Source of the DNA: Haematococcus lacustris
Lineage: Eukaryota; Chlorophyta; Chlorophyceae; Chlamydomonadales; Haematococcaceae
Assembly (NCBI GenBank): GCA_030144725.1
Contig: JASKMD010000029.1
Span: 5,751,538-5,815,537, forward strand
Reading direction: 5' to 3'
DNA: 64,000 nt
Shown: piece by piece, positions 28,648 to 39,900 of the stretch
Layout: every line of letters begins with the position of its first letter
Position numbering within the stretch: position 1 is the first letter of the stretch
Made by a program: the position numbers and the translations under genes
The notes under the pieces: model-generated
Database searches by the model: none
Seen by the model: only the letters and a program-made list of their open reading frames with translations
What the model was told of the DNA's origin: nothing

Positions 28648-30678
28648 TCACTGTCGCTGCCGCTGGTGCCGCCGCTGCAACATCCGCAACAGGCCTCTGT
28701 CGCGCACGCACACCCACTCCTGGCCTGGTCTGCCTGGATTAGGCATAGCTGGGCGGCCCACCCAGCTGCTGAGCTCGCGGGGGCGGCCCGGCCCGGCTGC
28801 AATGCGGCGGATGTTGAGCGCGGCTGACACGTCCCGATTGTAGAACCGGATGCCGTTGCTTGTTGAGCACATCAGGCCCCGGATGCGGGACCGCGTCGCC
28901 ATGCTGCGCACCGGGCGCAGCCACCTGCAAGGCGACATACATGTCAATGCACATTTGCAAGATTGCCAAACCAAGTGTTAAGTCAAGCCATGTTGAGTCT
29001 AGACGGTGCTGGGCACAGTCTGGGGTTGGTGTGTGAGGCTATTTCACAGCTGTGCGAGGTGCCATTCTACAGCTATGTAATGAGTCCACTCCTACAATGC
29101 ACATGCACCAGAGGTCTCTTACCTGAAGGACTCTGGCTGGCCTGCCACCACGTCGGTGCGGGCAGAGCTGACCCGGCTGGTGCGAAACTCATGCACCAGC
29201 ACCACACGCCCTGGGAAGTGCTTGCATGCCTCCCTGAGCATGTGCTTGACGGGCACACCCCTGCTGCCCCTGCTGCTGCTGCCGCTGAAGCTTGCTGCCC
29301 CATAGGCCAGGGCCAGGGGGCGACCTGTGGCTGCCGAGTTGCAGCGTACCCTGTCACCCCTCACAGTCTGCAGCCAAGGCACACAAGGAGAGACACATTG
29401 TGAGCTCAGGTCCAGCCATGGCAAAGACAAGCATTGTGAGCACACACACTAGCACACACACTGGCTGCTTACGGCCTACTCACATCACCCCAGAACTTGG
29501 CCACCGTGCTCTGCTTGTATCGGTACAGCCGAAATTTGGCGTTGGACCAGCGCGGCTTGGACAGCTCGGCCCACATGGCGGGCCAGGTCACCTGCGTCAT
29601 GGCGACGTACTCCCGGTACCGCTGCAGCGAGGCGGTGTAGTTGGTGACTTGCGACAGCACAGCGTGTTCGGGCTGGATGCCGGCCATCCAGGCCTTGGAC
29701 ACCTTGGCGTGCTGCGTGATGCCGCTCTGTCGGTAGTAGTGCCCCGCAGTGAGGCTGCGCTGCCACACGGACTCCACAACGCCCAAGGGGTACCGCTCCT
29801 CGTGGCCACTGTCGCCATGTTGGTTTTGCCTGGATCGCAGCCCAACCAGTCCGCGTCTAGGTGCGCCAGCGGGTTGACAACGCCCTCCTGCTTGCCCATG
29901 CGAGGCAGCTCGTCGGGCGGCCCTGCTGGCTTGGGGCGCGTGAACAGCAAGCTGACCGTGACTCCGTCCGTGTGAACCACCTGCGCGAAGGTCTGCCCGT
30001 CGTTTGGCCAGATGGATGGCTGGATGGCTGGCGGGAGGCTGGATGGAAGGAAGGCGATCCACCGGTTGGCCACCTGCAACCCAACACAGCCGACACAGCC
30101 GACTCAGCACACTTGGAGCCACCCAAACACCATCAGTCAATGTTGCCACAAGCAACATGCCTCAAGCAACATGCCACCAGCAGTATGCCTCAAGCACCAT
30201 GCCACCAGCAATATGCCTCAAGCACCATGCCACCAGCAATATGCCTCAAGCAACATGCCACCGGCAATATGCCTCAAGCAACATGCCAGGATGGCCAGCG
30301 CAAGGCTCACTCACCTCACTGTCCCTGGGCCCGGCCACACCATTCCTGAACCTGGTCAAGGAGGTGATGTCCGCTGGCAGCATGCCAGCGGCCCGCATCA
30401 GGCCATAGATGGCCCGGGTGTCCAGCTTGATGTGGTGCGCCTTGCAGCTACAGCCGGGTGTGATAGCAAAGGGGGAGGGGGGGCGGTAGGGCCTGGAGTT
30501 TGGCTGCCCCGGGTGCCTGCCAGTCTGCCCAATCAGCCTGCCAGCTGACGTGGGGAGCCTCCATCTGCCTGCTGGTGTCCACTGCATGACGCAGCAGGCT
30601 GCCCCGGTTGACCCCCCTCTGCCGCCAGGCTTTGTTCACCACCACCCCCTGACGTCTACGCTGTCTGTTTCGCTGCAT
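28648..30678 (-). pseudogene. Fanzor (eukaryotic TnpB-like RNA-guided nuclease) gene B, one frameshift
   Basis: Five exons on the minus strand: 30550-30678, 30315-30503, 29484-30073, 29123-29367 and 28648-28924 (TGA stop). Introns are GT-AG with matching phases. Exon 3 is 590 nt between two phase-0 junctions, one base short. The translation slips at about 29800-29812, where MATVA in one frame continues as HEERYPLGVVESVWQ in the next. RuvC-like motifs are all present: GCDPGKTN (first Asp), VVLVHEFRTSR (Glu) and FYNRDVSAALN (last Asp). The start at 30678 gives MQRNRQRRRQ; about 476 codons would be short for the family, so further 5' exons are possible. Fanzors are transposon-borne relatives of bacterial TnpB and Cas12 that cut DNA using an RNA encoded next to the gene. 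The frameshift could also be a sequencing error. Confidence 0.82.
30140..30290. repeat. Minisatellite in a Fanzor B intron
   Basis: Five to six tandem copies of a unit of about 30 bp (CAAGCAACATGCCACCAGCA, then ATATGCCT) in intron 30074-30314. There are no unique spacers, so this is not a CRISPR array. Confidence 0.85.
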
Positions 30679-31100
30679 TTTCCTAACTCGCTTCGCTAAC
30701 TGTGGTGCTAATGTGCCTTCAATGTCCTGGTTTTCCTGTTAGGTTTATGTTTGTTTAGCGCTTCATTGTATTTTGTGGTATTTTGAGCAGGACTAAAGCA
30801 GGACGAGTGGCCACTGGCGACACGGACCTACTCCATGCTCTGTCCAGGCCCTGTCATATCAAGCCACTCATACCATGCTCAACTGTACCTGAGACGGCAT
30901 CGTGCCTCATAGCGCCCATGGTGCCCTAGGTGCCCTAAAGGGCACTGTGCCCTTCGCAGTAAAAAAAGTGAGTATTTTGGTTTCCCACCCTACCATGCCA
31001 AGTGCAGCAGTTTCTGGCCACCTGCAAGATCACCGAGCGATGCAGGGGCGTGTTCTAGGAGCGTAGAACCGCTCAAGCAATTACTAAACCAGCAGGGCAG
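30679..31100. other. Intergenic region between Fanzor B and the next gene
   Basis: AT-richer than its surroundings (30690-30790 contains GTTTATGTTTGTTTAGCGC). This could include the left part or promoter of the Fanzor B element. No gene recognised. Confidence 0.3.
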
Positions 31101-31248
31101 ATGGATGAAGTATCCGGGGTGAGACGACTAAAGCGCACTGCGGCCTCTGCCTGCTGCTGCGATGATCTTTGCTTCGACATCGCAGGCGATGAAGTTATGG
31201 CAGCCGCTGCGGGACCCGCAAGAGAACATTTGCAACAGCCCTTGCAAG
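31101..31248 (+). CDS. Possible first exon of an unknown protein
   Basis: Opens with ATG at 31101 and runs 49 codons (MDEVSGVRRLKRTAASACCC, later AREHLQQPLQ) to a good GTGAGC donor after a phase-1 split. Codon use looks protein-like. No confident second exon was found; frames near 31340-31556 (LLVIALQDKESQCLPASGED) are candidates but do not join in phase. It may be a 5' exon of the downstream Gln-rich gene. Confidence 0.3.
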
Positions 31249-32232
31249 GTGAGCAGCGATGCAGCTCCCTGGAATGACTCCCCTCTCCTGCTTGACATGT
31301 ATGCCCTACTCTCTTGCTCCCGCCTCCAAGCGAAGGCCTGCAGTCACGGTTGCTGGTCATTGCACTGCAGGACAAGGAATCACAGTGCCTACCCGCGAGC
31401 GGTGAGGACGATGTAGCTGAAGAGGTGCGCGGCAAGGACCTGCATGCACTAGCACCGCAACAGCCAGCGTGGTCGGCAGCACAACACCAGGCTACTGTGC
31501 ATACTTCAGACACGTGGTCCGAACATGCACGCGGACGCACCCACCGCAACAAATGAGGCATGTTCATTTTTTCAAGCACGCTGAATTCCCTGTTTCGCAT
31601 GTGTTAGAGGACGTATGGCTATGTAAAGTAACACACCAACATACACTTGCCACATCCTCTCCCATCGTTTTCAGGAACCCTGTTACACGTGTTGTACATG
31701 TAGACTTTTAGCACAGCCTGCCTGTCAACGCGCTTGTTGATCTTCTATGTTTGGTCAATCTCAAGAGGTTCACTAACTCTTATACCTAATAGACTTGTAC
31801 GCTTTGTATGCGCCAGCCACTTGCCATTTAGAGGCAAATAGTGTATTGAGATATAATGCTAATGTTAAGGCTGTTGTGGGGGGTGGGACATCAAATACAG
31901 GCAAGAGCGGGGGTGCCTGATGTGGCATACGACTACAAATGCTGTGTAGTTACATGGCAACGTGCTGCCACCATTTTTTTAAAGCACAGGCACTGCATTC
32001 CTCCATAGGACTTGCACGCAATCAGCCAATACTGCAACTCATGCCTGGCACTGTTAGCACCATGATTGGCTTGTAGATCAGCTGAGAGAACAAGTCACCA
32101 GGCTGCTGGACACCTGCTTGTCCCATGGCCCCATCCCCAGGAATTCAGACCTAGGCTTACCCTCCTCTTGACGATGCATGCTGACAGCAGAACAGTCGCG
32201 CACTGGACAGCTGCGATCTGGGCGGCTTGCAC
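31249..32232. other. Unassigned region upstream of the Gln-rich gene
   Basis: Holds AT-rich segments (31560-31870) and no recognised protein domain. It could contain introns, 5' leader and promoter of the neighbouring plus-strand gene. Confidence 0.3.
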
Positions 32233-34742
32233 ATGGCAGAGCAGGATGCGGACCGCCTGCTAAGCAGCCCTGATGACCGGTCTTCCTCTGAAGACGCTGA
32301 GGCTGCCAGGCCGGAGGATGATGCCATGGTCAGCTCCCTGCAGCACCTGGCCGGCCTCATTGCTGGGATTGCAGGCGCTGACGCGCTGGTGGTGCAGGCC
32401 GAACTGCAACGCCTGGCAGCAAGCTCCACCTCAGGGACATCAGACTGCTCCACCCCATCCATGTCCAGTCCTGAGCAGTTGTTCAACCTGGTGCAGGGCA
32501 GCAAAGCAGCACCGTCTGCATCAGTGGGGTGTGCAGGTCCTCCCCATCGTGAGGCAGGCATCCCACCTGCAGCAGCAATTCAAGAGCCTTCCCTGATCCA
32601 GCAGTGGCTGCAGAGCGGCGCACATGTGCAGTGGACGGACGAGCAGGCCAACAGCCTTGCAGCCCAGGCAGCCAGGCAGCATACACTCACCTCACCTACT
32701 CTGCTCCCCCTGCAAGTACAACAGCTCAACGCCAACCTGGGGAGCAATGGGCCTGACGATGGCCTTGCTTACGAAACAAGGTACGTGCATATGGTTGGTG
32801 CGATGGCTTGGACAGATGCTGTTGGTGCTGCCAAAGGAGTTGATGTCCTCTGCACCGCCTCGTAAGATATGTAGCTCAGGCCTTGCTGTCATGTGTGCAC
32901 ATCGCCACATCCGCGAGTGCATGGCTGGCAGTGGCCATTGAAGTGTTGGTGGCTTTGACCCCCTTATGCAGGGGCTACGTCCCAAGGCTCAGTGCTGGTC
33001 AGTATGCCACCCTCGACACTCCCCTGCCTGGCGCCCCACGACAGCCTTCCTCCAGCCTGCTGCGGCTTGCGCAGCTCAGTCCGTTTTCATCGAGCGCCAC
33101 CTCAGGTCCATCCAGCGCGCCTTACACGTTCCACACCAGCCAGCCGGCTCCTCAACTACCTGATACGAGCCTGGGAATCGCCCTCCCCACCACCTCCCTT
33201 AGCACCTCCAGCAGCAGCATGGCCACCAACAGCTACGGCCATGCGATACCCAGTGGAGGAGCAGGGGGCTCCCTTCACCCAGCATTGCCCCGCACTGCTC
33301 CTTTGCACAGCCACTCCTCACTGCCGCAGTGCACTAGCTTAGACGGCCTGGTCGGCAGCAGTCACACCCTAGGCAGTGTGACCCACACTGAGAGCCCCCT
33401 GCCTGGCTCAACAGGCCTGCTGCTGGGCAACCAGCCCCTGCCACAAGGCGGCCAGTCACTGCAGGCCATGCAGAATGCAGCGGCAGCGGCTGGTCTGGCG
33501 GGGCTCATCAGCCAGACGCTAGCCCAGGCTCAGGGCTCTGGGAAACGCAGCGGGGCCTCCCGCAGGCGAAAGGCCAAAATGTACCAGGCACTGAGTGCCA
33601 TGGTACAGGCTGCTGGGCTGATGCCCATCAACGCTTCTGCTGATGCGTATGCTCTCAATGTGCGCCCACACCCACATGCTGGGCTGACTGTGGGGCCAAG
33701 TGGGCCAGGCTTAATCAACACCGGCATCACTCCCACCACCCAGTACCTGCTGCAGCTGCAGCAACAGCAGCAGCAGCAACAAAACCTTAAACACCTGCAG
33801 CAGCAGAGTTTGCAGCAGCAACTGCAATTGCAGCAACAGCAGCAGCAGCAGCAGCAACAAAACCTCCAACACCTGCAACAGCAAAACTTGCAGCAGCAAC
33901 TGCAGCAGCAGCAACTGCAGCAACAGCAGCAGCAGCAGCAGCTGCAGCAGCAGCGCATGATGCAATTGAGGCAAGTGCAGCAGATGAAGCTACAGCAGCA
34001 GCAGATGATGTCAGGCATGCTCGGCCGTCAGCACCACCAGCAGCAGATGATGACTGGCATGCTTGGAGTGCAGCAGCAGCAGCAGCTTGCGGCTGGCATG
34101 CTAGTGCAGCAGCAGCAGCAGCTTGCAGCTGGCATGCTAGGGCAGCAGCAGCAGCAAGTGGATCAAGCGGCATTCCTCAGGCGCCAGCTGCTTGTCAATC
34201 AGCTGAACTCCTTGCGGCCCACTTCTGGCAGCCCTGTGCTCAACACTGGTGCTGCTGCAGCCTCCAGTGCTGGCCACCTCTCTGGCATACACTTCATGCC
34301 CCACTCAGCCCCCTTGCAGCCAAGCACATTGCTGCAGCCAGCTCGACCCAGCAGAGCTAGCCATGCAGACGCCCAGGGATGGCTGCTGCACGGTGCAGCT
34401 GCAGCTGGGCGACAGCCTGAGGGTCCAGGCAGTGCAGGTGCACTGCCCCTGGGCCTGGGCCCTCAGCCACACCCTCGTGTGGTGATGAGGCCACTAGGGC
34501 AGGTGGCTGGCCTGGTACACAACGACCCTGGTCTACACCCCAGCAGCCTGTACAGCAGGCAGATTGGGTCCGAGCAACTGCGCACATCGCTGCCATCCGC
34601 AAATGCCCCAGGACCCTCGGCCCCTGTTACTCAGATGCACCCACCTTCATCCACGGCTGAGGAGGCTGAGCAGCAGCTGCGAGTGAGGGGTGACCGGCTC
34701 TGTGACTGGCCTTGCAGTCCTGATCCACCGTACACCCAGTAG
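32233..34742 (+). CDS. Large Gln-rich low-complexity protein of unknown function
   Basis: Two exons, 32233-32780 and 32972-34742, join in phase through a GTACGT...ATGCAG intron (split Arg codon), giving about 772 residues. The ATG at 32233 starts MAEQDADRLLSSPDD in a good context. The N-terminal 180 residues are acidic and helical. The middle is Ser/Pro/Ala-rich. A basic block (GKRSGASRRRKAKMYQALSA) sits about 200 residues into exon 2, and several polyglutamine and Gln/Leu tracts span 33750-34165. The composition suits a transcriptional or RNA-granule regulator, but there is no recognisable DNA-binding domain, so function is unknown. The 3' end is uncertain: a GTGACC donor at 34690 and acceptor before 34718 would extend the protein to a stop near 35067 with a Ser/Ala-rich tail. 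Confidence 0.62.
33755..34160 (+). repeat. CAG-rich polyglutamine-coding tract
   Basis: Near-continuous CAG/CAA codons with CTG interspersions inside the Gln-rich gene; many runs of 4-9 Gln. Prone to length change. Confidence 0.95.
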
Positions 34743-36481
34743 CACGCAACTATCCAGCAGCAACGCACATGGCGGGTTGGAGCAGGCTGCCAGCTCCACC
34801 CTAGCCTGGTGCATCACTAGTAGGTATCTTCACACCACACAGCTGTCCCAAGCGACATTCACAGAACCCTGGAAACCAAACACATCAGGAAGGTGGCAAT
34901 CCAAGCAAGCCAGCCCACGGCTTGCGCTCAGGGCACAGGACTGGGGGCATGAGCGAGCTGACTTTAGGTTGCAACAGCTGGAGACAAGCACCCCTCCCGC
35001 CGCAGCCCAGCCCTTTGACAGCAGTGGTATTAGCATTGGTGGGGTCCTGACAGGACTCACACCCTGAATTGAGTGTGGGGCACATGATCTACCGTAATGT
35101 CATGGCATGGGGTGTAGAGGCCCAGCCATCTAGGGTGCTAAGGGTTCACTGTCACATGCAGAGCACGGTGGGCCTGACATGAGCTGTGGGGAGGTGTGTC
35201 AAGCAAGGGAACTGGCGATGGCATCCAGGGATGAATGCTTGTGTCTGAAGTGCAGCAATGTACGACTGCTGTGCCCTGCCAAGCAGCCATCCTTGACAAA
35301 GGGGCATGTAGTAATTGCCAGTGAAGCACGGTATGCAGCAGGCGTGTGCCCATCAGGCTGAGACCTGTTCCCAGGCCAGCTGAAACTGTTGCAGCCAACA
35401 GCAGCAGGTAGCCTTGGGCCTAGTCCATGTGATGGCTGGACAGTGCTAACCCCCATCTAGCTGGGGCCTCTGTCGGGAAAGTGGGTTGACAGGCACACCT
35501 CATGCTGCGTAGCAGGCAGCGTGCAGGCTGGGCCTGTCGTTTTGCTGGCAGCTGCGCACAGCATGCATATCAGGCATGGAGCGGGAATGAGGCCGCAAAC
35601 GGCCTAAGGCTGGGTCCTGCCTGGCTGTGTTGTGCAGCTGGCAGGGCACCCTCATTCAAACCACTCCTGCGCGCTCCTTTTATTTCTGGTATCTATCGTG
35701 CTACATAGCCATGCCTGTGCCAGACTGCACATCTCACTTGATGAGACGCAGCCTACAACCAGTGGCGCAGGCAGTACTAGGGCTGCTCAATCATGCAGCT
35801 GATGTCACTGAGTGCCAGCGTGCTGCCATTCTGCATGAAGAATGGGATAGGAATAGTACAGTGAGATAGTAACTGCATTGTTCTGAGCTGTGGTGTTGAG
35901 AGGACTTGGATGTGGATGCTGCAGGAAGGTGTTCCTTGCCGGCAGATTTGGCCGTGGGGTGCCCAACAGTGTGGTGCCCAAGTGGTTCGGTGACAGGGTG
36001 CCATGCTGCATGGTGACCTGCTCCTAAAGTTAACTACCCACATTTGACATGGACAACCGGTAGAATATGTTCCTGCATGGCAATGTTTACGTGCTGAGTG
36101 GTTGAGAGGAGGACAAAAGGGCGGATGAAGATGGACCACTGAGGTGTTTCTTGGCTGCAGGGTGGTACAAGAGAATGTGACCACCCATGCTCAGATGTTC
36201 GATCAGAGGCGAGGAAAGGGCCTTTCCAAAGGCATAGTGTACATCGTCGTGCATGGGGATAGGCTAGATGTACTTAGGTTTAGATGTAATTGTAAAGGAT
36301 GAGTGGCAGCCAGTGAAGCTTGCGGGTTGGCAGTGGTAGCAAGGGGTTTGGGCCAGGCTGGACCAGCAGTTGCAGCGCATTGACCGCCTAGTGCAGGATA
36401 CGCCACGACTTTGTTTTTCACATTTTACGGCCCCGCACACGCACGCTATCATTCGATACATTGCGCGATACACTAAGGTAC
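34743..36481. other. 3' flank of the Gln-rich gene and intergenic DNA
   Basis: No conserved exon was recognised on either strand. A possible alternative last exon of the Gln-rich gene lies at 34718-35067. GCCGGCAGATTTGGC at 35939-35953 recurs at 38380-38394 beside the second Fanzor element. Confidence 0.35.
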
Positions 36482-36540
36482 AGGAAGGCGATCCACCGGT
36501 TGACCACCTGCAACCCAACACGGCCGACACAGCCGACAGT
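36482..36540 (-). pseudogene. Fragment of a Fanzor gene (intron end plus exon start)
   Basis: About 55 bp nearly identical to 30055-30110: on the minus strand GGCTGTGTTGGGTTGCAG followed by a reading frame VNRWIAFL, against VANRWIAFL in gene B. The match crosses the splice acceptor, so it comes from genomic DNA and not a cDNA. Confidence 0.6.
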
Positions 36541-36958
36541 AACTCCAGATTGATATGTTAATTTTGTGTGCAATTTTTGGTGCAATCCTTGGTCCACCTT
36601 CGTGCAGCTTGTGCGGGACCGGTAACAAGAAGACCAACACTGGCGGCAGCAGCGACAAGCCGCGCGGGCGGAGGCGCGTTCACTGCGGCCCCCTTCACAA
36701 TGGACTATGCCGGCCCTGAGCGGCAGCACTGAAGCAGCCCTGGAGGGAGCTACACTGTGTTCACAGAAATAAAAGAGGACTGCTATGCCATCTCTAGCAC
36801 AGTCTAAGGATCGTCAAACGGAAATCAACCGTCAACCGTCAACTGTCGAACGGTAATCACCATCTGCGATGAAAGCCTGTGAGCATGCAGCTATAATTGA
36901 GTATTGGTTGGGTGTTCAGGTGACTTTTCGTCTCACACATCACGCACTCGCAAAATTG
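36541..36958. other. Intergenic flank downstream of the carrier gene
   Basis: No gene recognised. 36784-36892 is homologous to 41477-41580 inside the carrier gene's large intron (shared CTATGCCATCTCTAGCA and GATCGTCAAACGG blocks). Confidence 0.5.
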
Positions 36959-39900
36959 TCATCCACGGACCCCCAGCTGCTCTTTCAGTGTGTCATAAGT
37001 GTAATAAGACAGTGCAGCGCTGGGCAGCACCTGCAGCAAGTTCGGCAACAAGCCGCGGTACAATCCCTGGGGCCCCTCCGCTTGCAAGATGGCATGGCAC
37101 ACAAGCCACATCCGAGCGCAACCCTCAAGACCCGCCCGCCCCCGCCCTGCCAGCCCCACCACCCCCGCCCCTGCAGCCGCTGCCACTGCCGCTGCCATCG
37201 CTGCCGGCGACACAACCCGTAGAGCGCTGAGCCGTGCTACCGCAGCGACTACGCCGGCCGTCGCCACTGCCGCGGCGGTTTCGCCGAGTGCCATGGCGGC
37301 CGCGGCGGAGGCTGGTGTCGTCGCCGGAGGAACTGCGGCGAGCTTTGCGGCAGCCAAGCCAGCACCCATAGCCCGGCCATGCAATCCATGCAGTGTTGAG
37401 GCGGCGGCCATGCTCTGCATCTGGATGCGGCGACGCACAACCTGGGTGCAGAGGGCGCACGAGCAGGTGATGCAGAGTAGGATGAGTGGCATTGAGTACG
37501 GGAGCCACACAACCCAGCATTGCCACATACTACTGTTCCAGCGCAACCCAGTGGCTTTGCAGAACTCAAAGCACCCAAACAGCAGCCCCAGCACTGGCAC
37601 AGGCACCAGTGAGAATGGGTAGCAATGCTGAGGGTGACGGTGCTGCGTGCTTACTGCTGCCACATCCGCTGGTCACTGCCCCTGATAGTGCTAAGGGTGG
37701 GGTGTGGGTAAGGTGAGGGGAGGATGGGGGCATGCTGGCCATCACCAAGGAGTACACCAGCCCCCACAGTTCAAGCTCCCCACGCTGCCACCACTGCCGC
37801 TGCCGCCCCTAGTCACCTCTAGGGGGTACACCAGCAGCTCCGCACATGCCCCCGCAGCAGCGCCATACATGAGAGAGTAGGCTGGCTGCAGCTGCAGGGG
37901 CGCTGCCGTATCCGCCAGCAGCGCAGGGGTAGGAGGCGCGCCCCCCCTGGCTTGTGACCCCCAGCCCTGCCCCTGCCCCTGGCTGCTGCCACCTTCTTGG
38001 CAGCTGCAGCAATAGGGCTCCCCTTGGGGGCTGCCTGCTGCTCTGTGGTGGCAGCTCAGGCCGTGCTGTGTCCCCGCCAGGCCGTGCTGTGTGGTGGCAG
38101 CTGGGGTGTGCCATAGAACAGCTTGCCCATGCTGCTGCTGGAACCCCTCCTCTTGCTGCTGCTGTTGCGCGTTAGCAGAGGCGGCAGCGGCCAAGTGGCG
38201 GTGCTTCAGCAGGTCATACACGCCATAGAAGACGGCACCAGCCGGGGCCATGCCCAGCACAGCCGGCAGGCAGCCTGGAGAGACAGTGAACAGACACAGA
38301 AGACACACACAGCGGTTAGTCCACCGCTCCCGAAGAAGGAGCTCAGACTCTGAGCTCAAGGCCAGGCTGAACAGTGTAGTGCCGGCAGATTTGGCTGTCC
38401 CGCCTTATGTGTCCCCGCACTGTTTGTGTTGACCCCGCCTTGTGTCTTGGCCTGTCAAAGTGGCCTATCAAAATGTCAATTGTGCTTAACTGCAGGTTAG
38501 CAAGGTCCCCGAGGGCGCAGTGCTGCACGGCTGCGAGAAGACGAGGCGCAAGCTGCGGGAGCACCTCCGGCTGCGGGCTGAAATTCACTTTCAGCTCCGC
38601 GTCATCGCGTCGTTGCTGGTGCTCAGAATCTTCCTAACGTGCCTGGTGGGCTACCCCACCCCGGGCTTCCCCAGCGCACCTCAGCCTCCAGCCGTGCAGC
38701 CCCCCCAACCCCCTGATGGTCCCCCCCTACCCCCTTACCCCCACGTGCCCCTGCCCAGCCAACCCCTGCCCAGCCTGCCAGCATGGAGTGTGACACTGAC
38801 TCTGACTCCGAGTCAGATTGTGACTCTGAGCCAGAGCCACAGTCTGACTCGGAGTCCGAGTCAGAACCTGAGCCAGTCACGCAGCCCCCCCCAAGGCGCT
38901 GCAGCGCCCGCCTGGCAGCCCTTGCACCTGCAGCACCCACTGGCCCTCCCTTGCCCCTTGACTGCGAGGACCCTGTCATGCTGAGGCAGCTCAAGGACTT
39001 CTGCATGTTCTTCGCAAACCCCAACTTCAAGACATGCTACAACCAGCTGCAGCAGCGCCTTGTACGCAACCGTCACCCCATGCTCATGCCAGCCTTTGAG
39101 GACCCCAGCAACCAGGCGCTGCTGGCCAAGCTGCAGGAGCTGGGCAGCATCAACCTGGCGGGTGATGCCAACACCATCGACGCACACTCCATGCAGCTGG
39201 CGGTGGCCATGCAGCAGCATTACTCCAACCCAGGCAAGTGATGGTGGTGACTTAACCTGAACTTGGACCTGACCTGACCTGACCTGACCTGACCTGACCT
39301 GACCTGACCTGACCTGACCTGACCTGACCTGACCTGACCTGACCTGACCTGACCTGACCTGACCTGGCCTGACCTATACCTGACCTGTACCTGACCTGCA
39401 GAGCGCTTTGTCAAGCTGTACGCCAAGGCGGCCAGGGCCCAGCTAGGCTGGAGCGGGGAGGAGGCTCAGCTGTTCATCAGGATGGCGTGCGGGTATGGCA
39501 TCAACGCCAAGAGCTCGGAGCTGAAGGCCGCCACCCTGGACAAGGGGCATGTGGCGGACCTGGTAGAGGAGGCCAACACGCACCGCCGCCTACTGGGCAT
39601 GAAGAAGCAAGGCTCCCTGCAGGACACCCTGCCCCTGCCCTGCCGCATGCGCCATGCAGTGCATGTGTGCCGGTGGCTAGAGCAGTGGCAGCAGCCCCCC
39701 ACCCCACCCACACCAGGGCAGCCAAAGCGCGGCAAGAGGCGTGGGGTTGGTCCCCGGACCCTGACCTGTCCACCCCCCTTCACCCTCACCCCCATGGCCA
39801 GGGTGGGGGTGCATTTCATCAAGGTGGACAGCAGGGTACTGCATGGGGTGTGCCGGCAGCTGGGCCTGACCAAGGAAACCCGGGCAGCATTCACCTAAGA

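Noticed and set aside
30140..30290. CRISPR-like array.
   Set aside because: Units are contiguous with no unique spacers, and the locus is a eukaryotic intron.
33530..34173. Minus-strand Cys-, Leu- or Ala-rich ORFs.
   Set aside because: Antisense shadows of the polyglutamine tract of the plus-strand gene.
39896..39898. TAA in Fanzor A read as a recoded sense codon, as in some ulvophycean algae.
   Set aside because: The same gene also has a frame change and an internal loss and ends in TAA. Other genes here show no sign of in-frame TAA, so decay is simpler.
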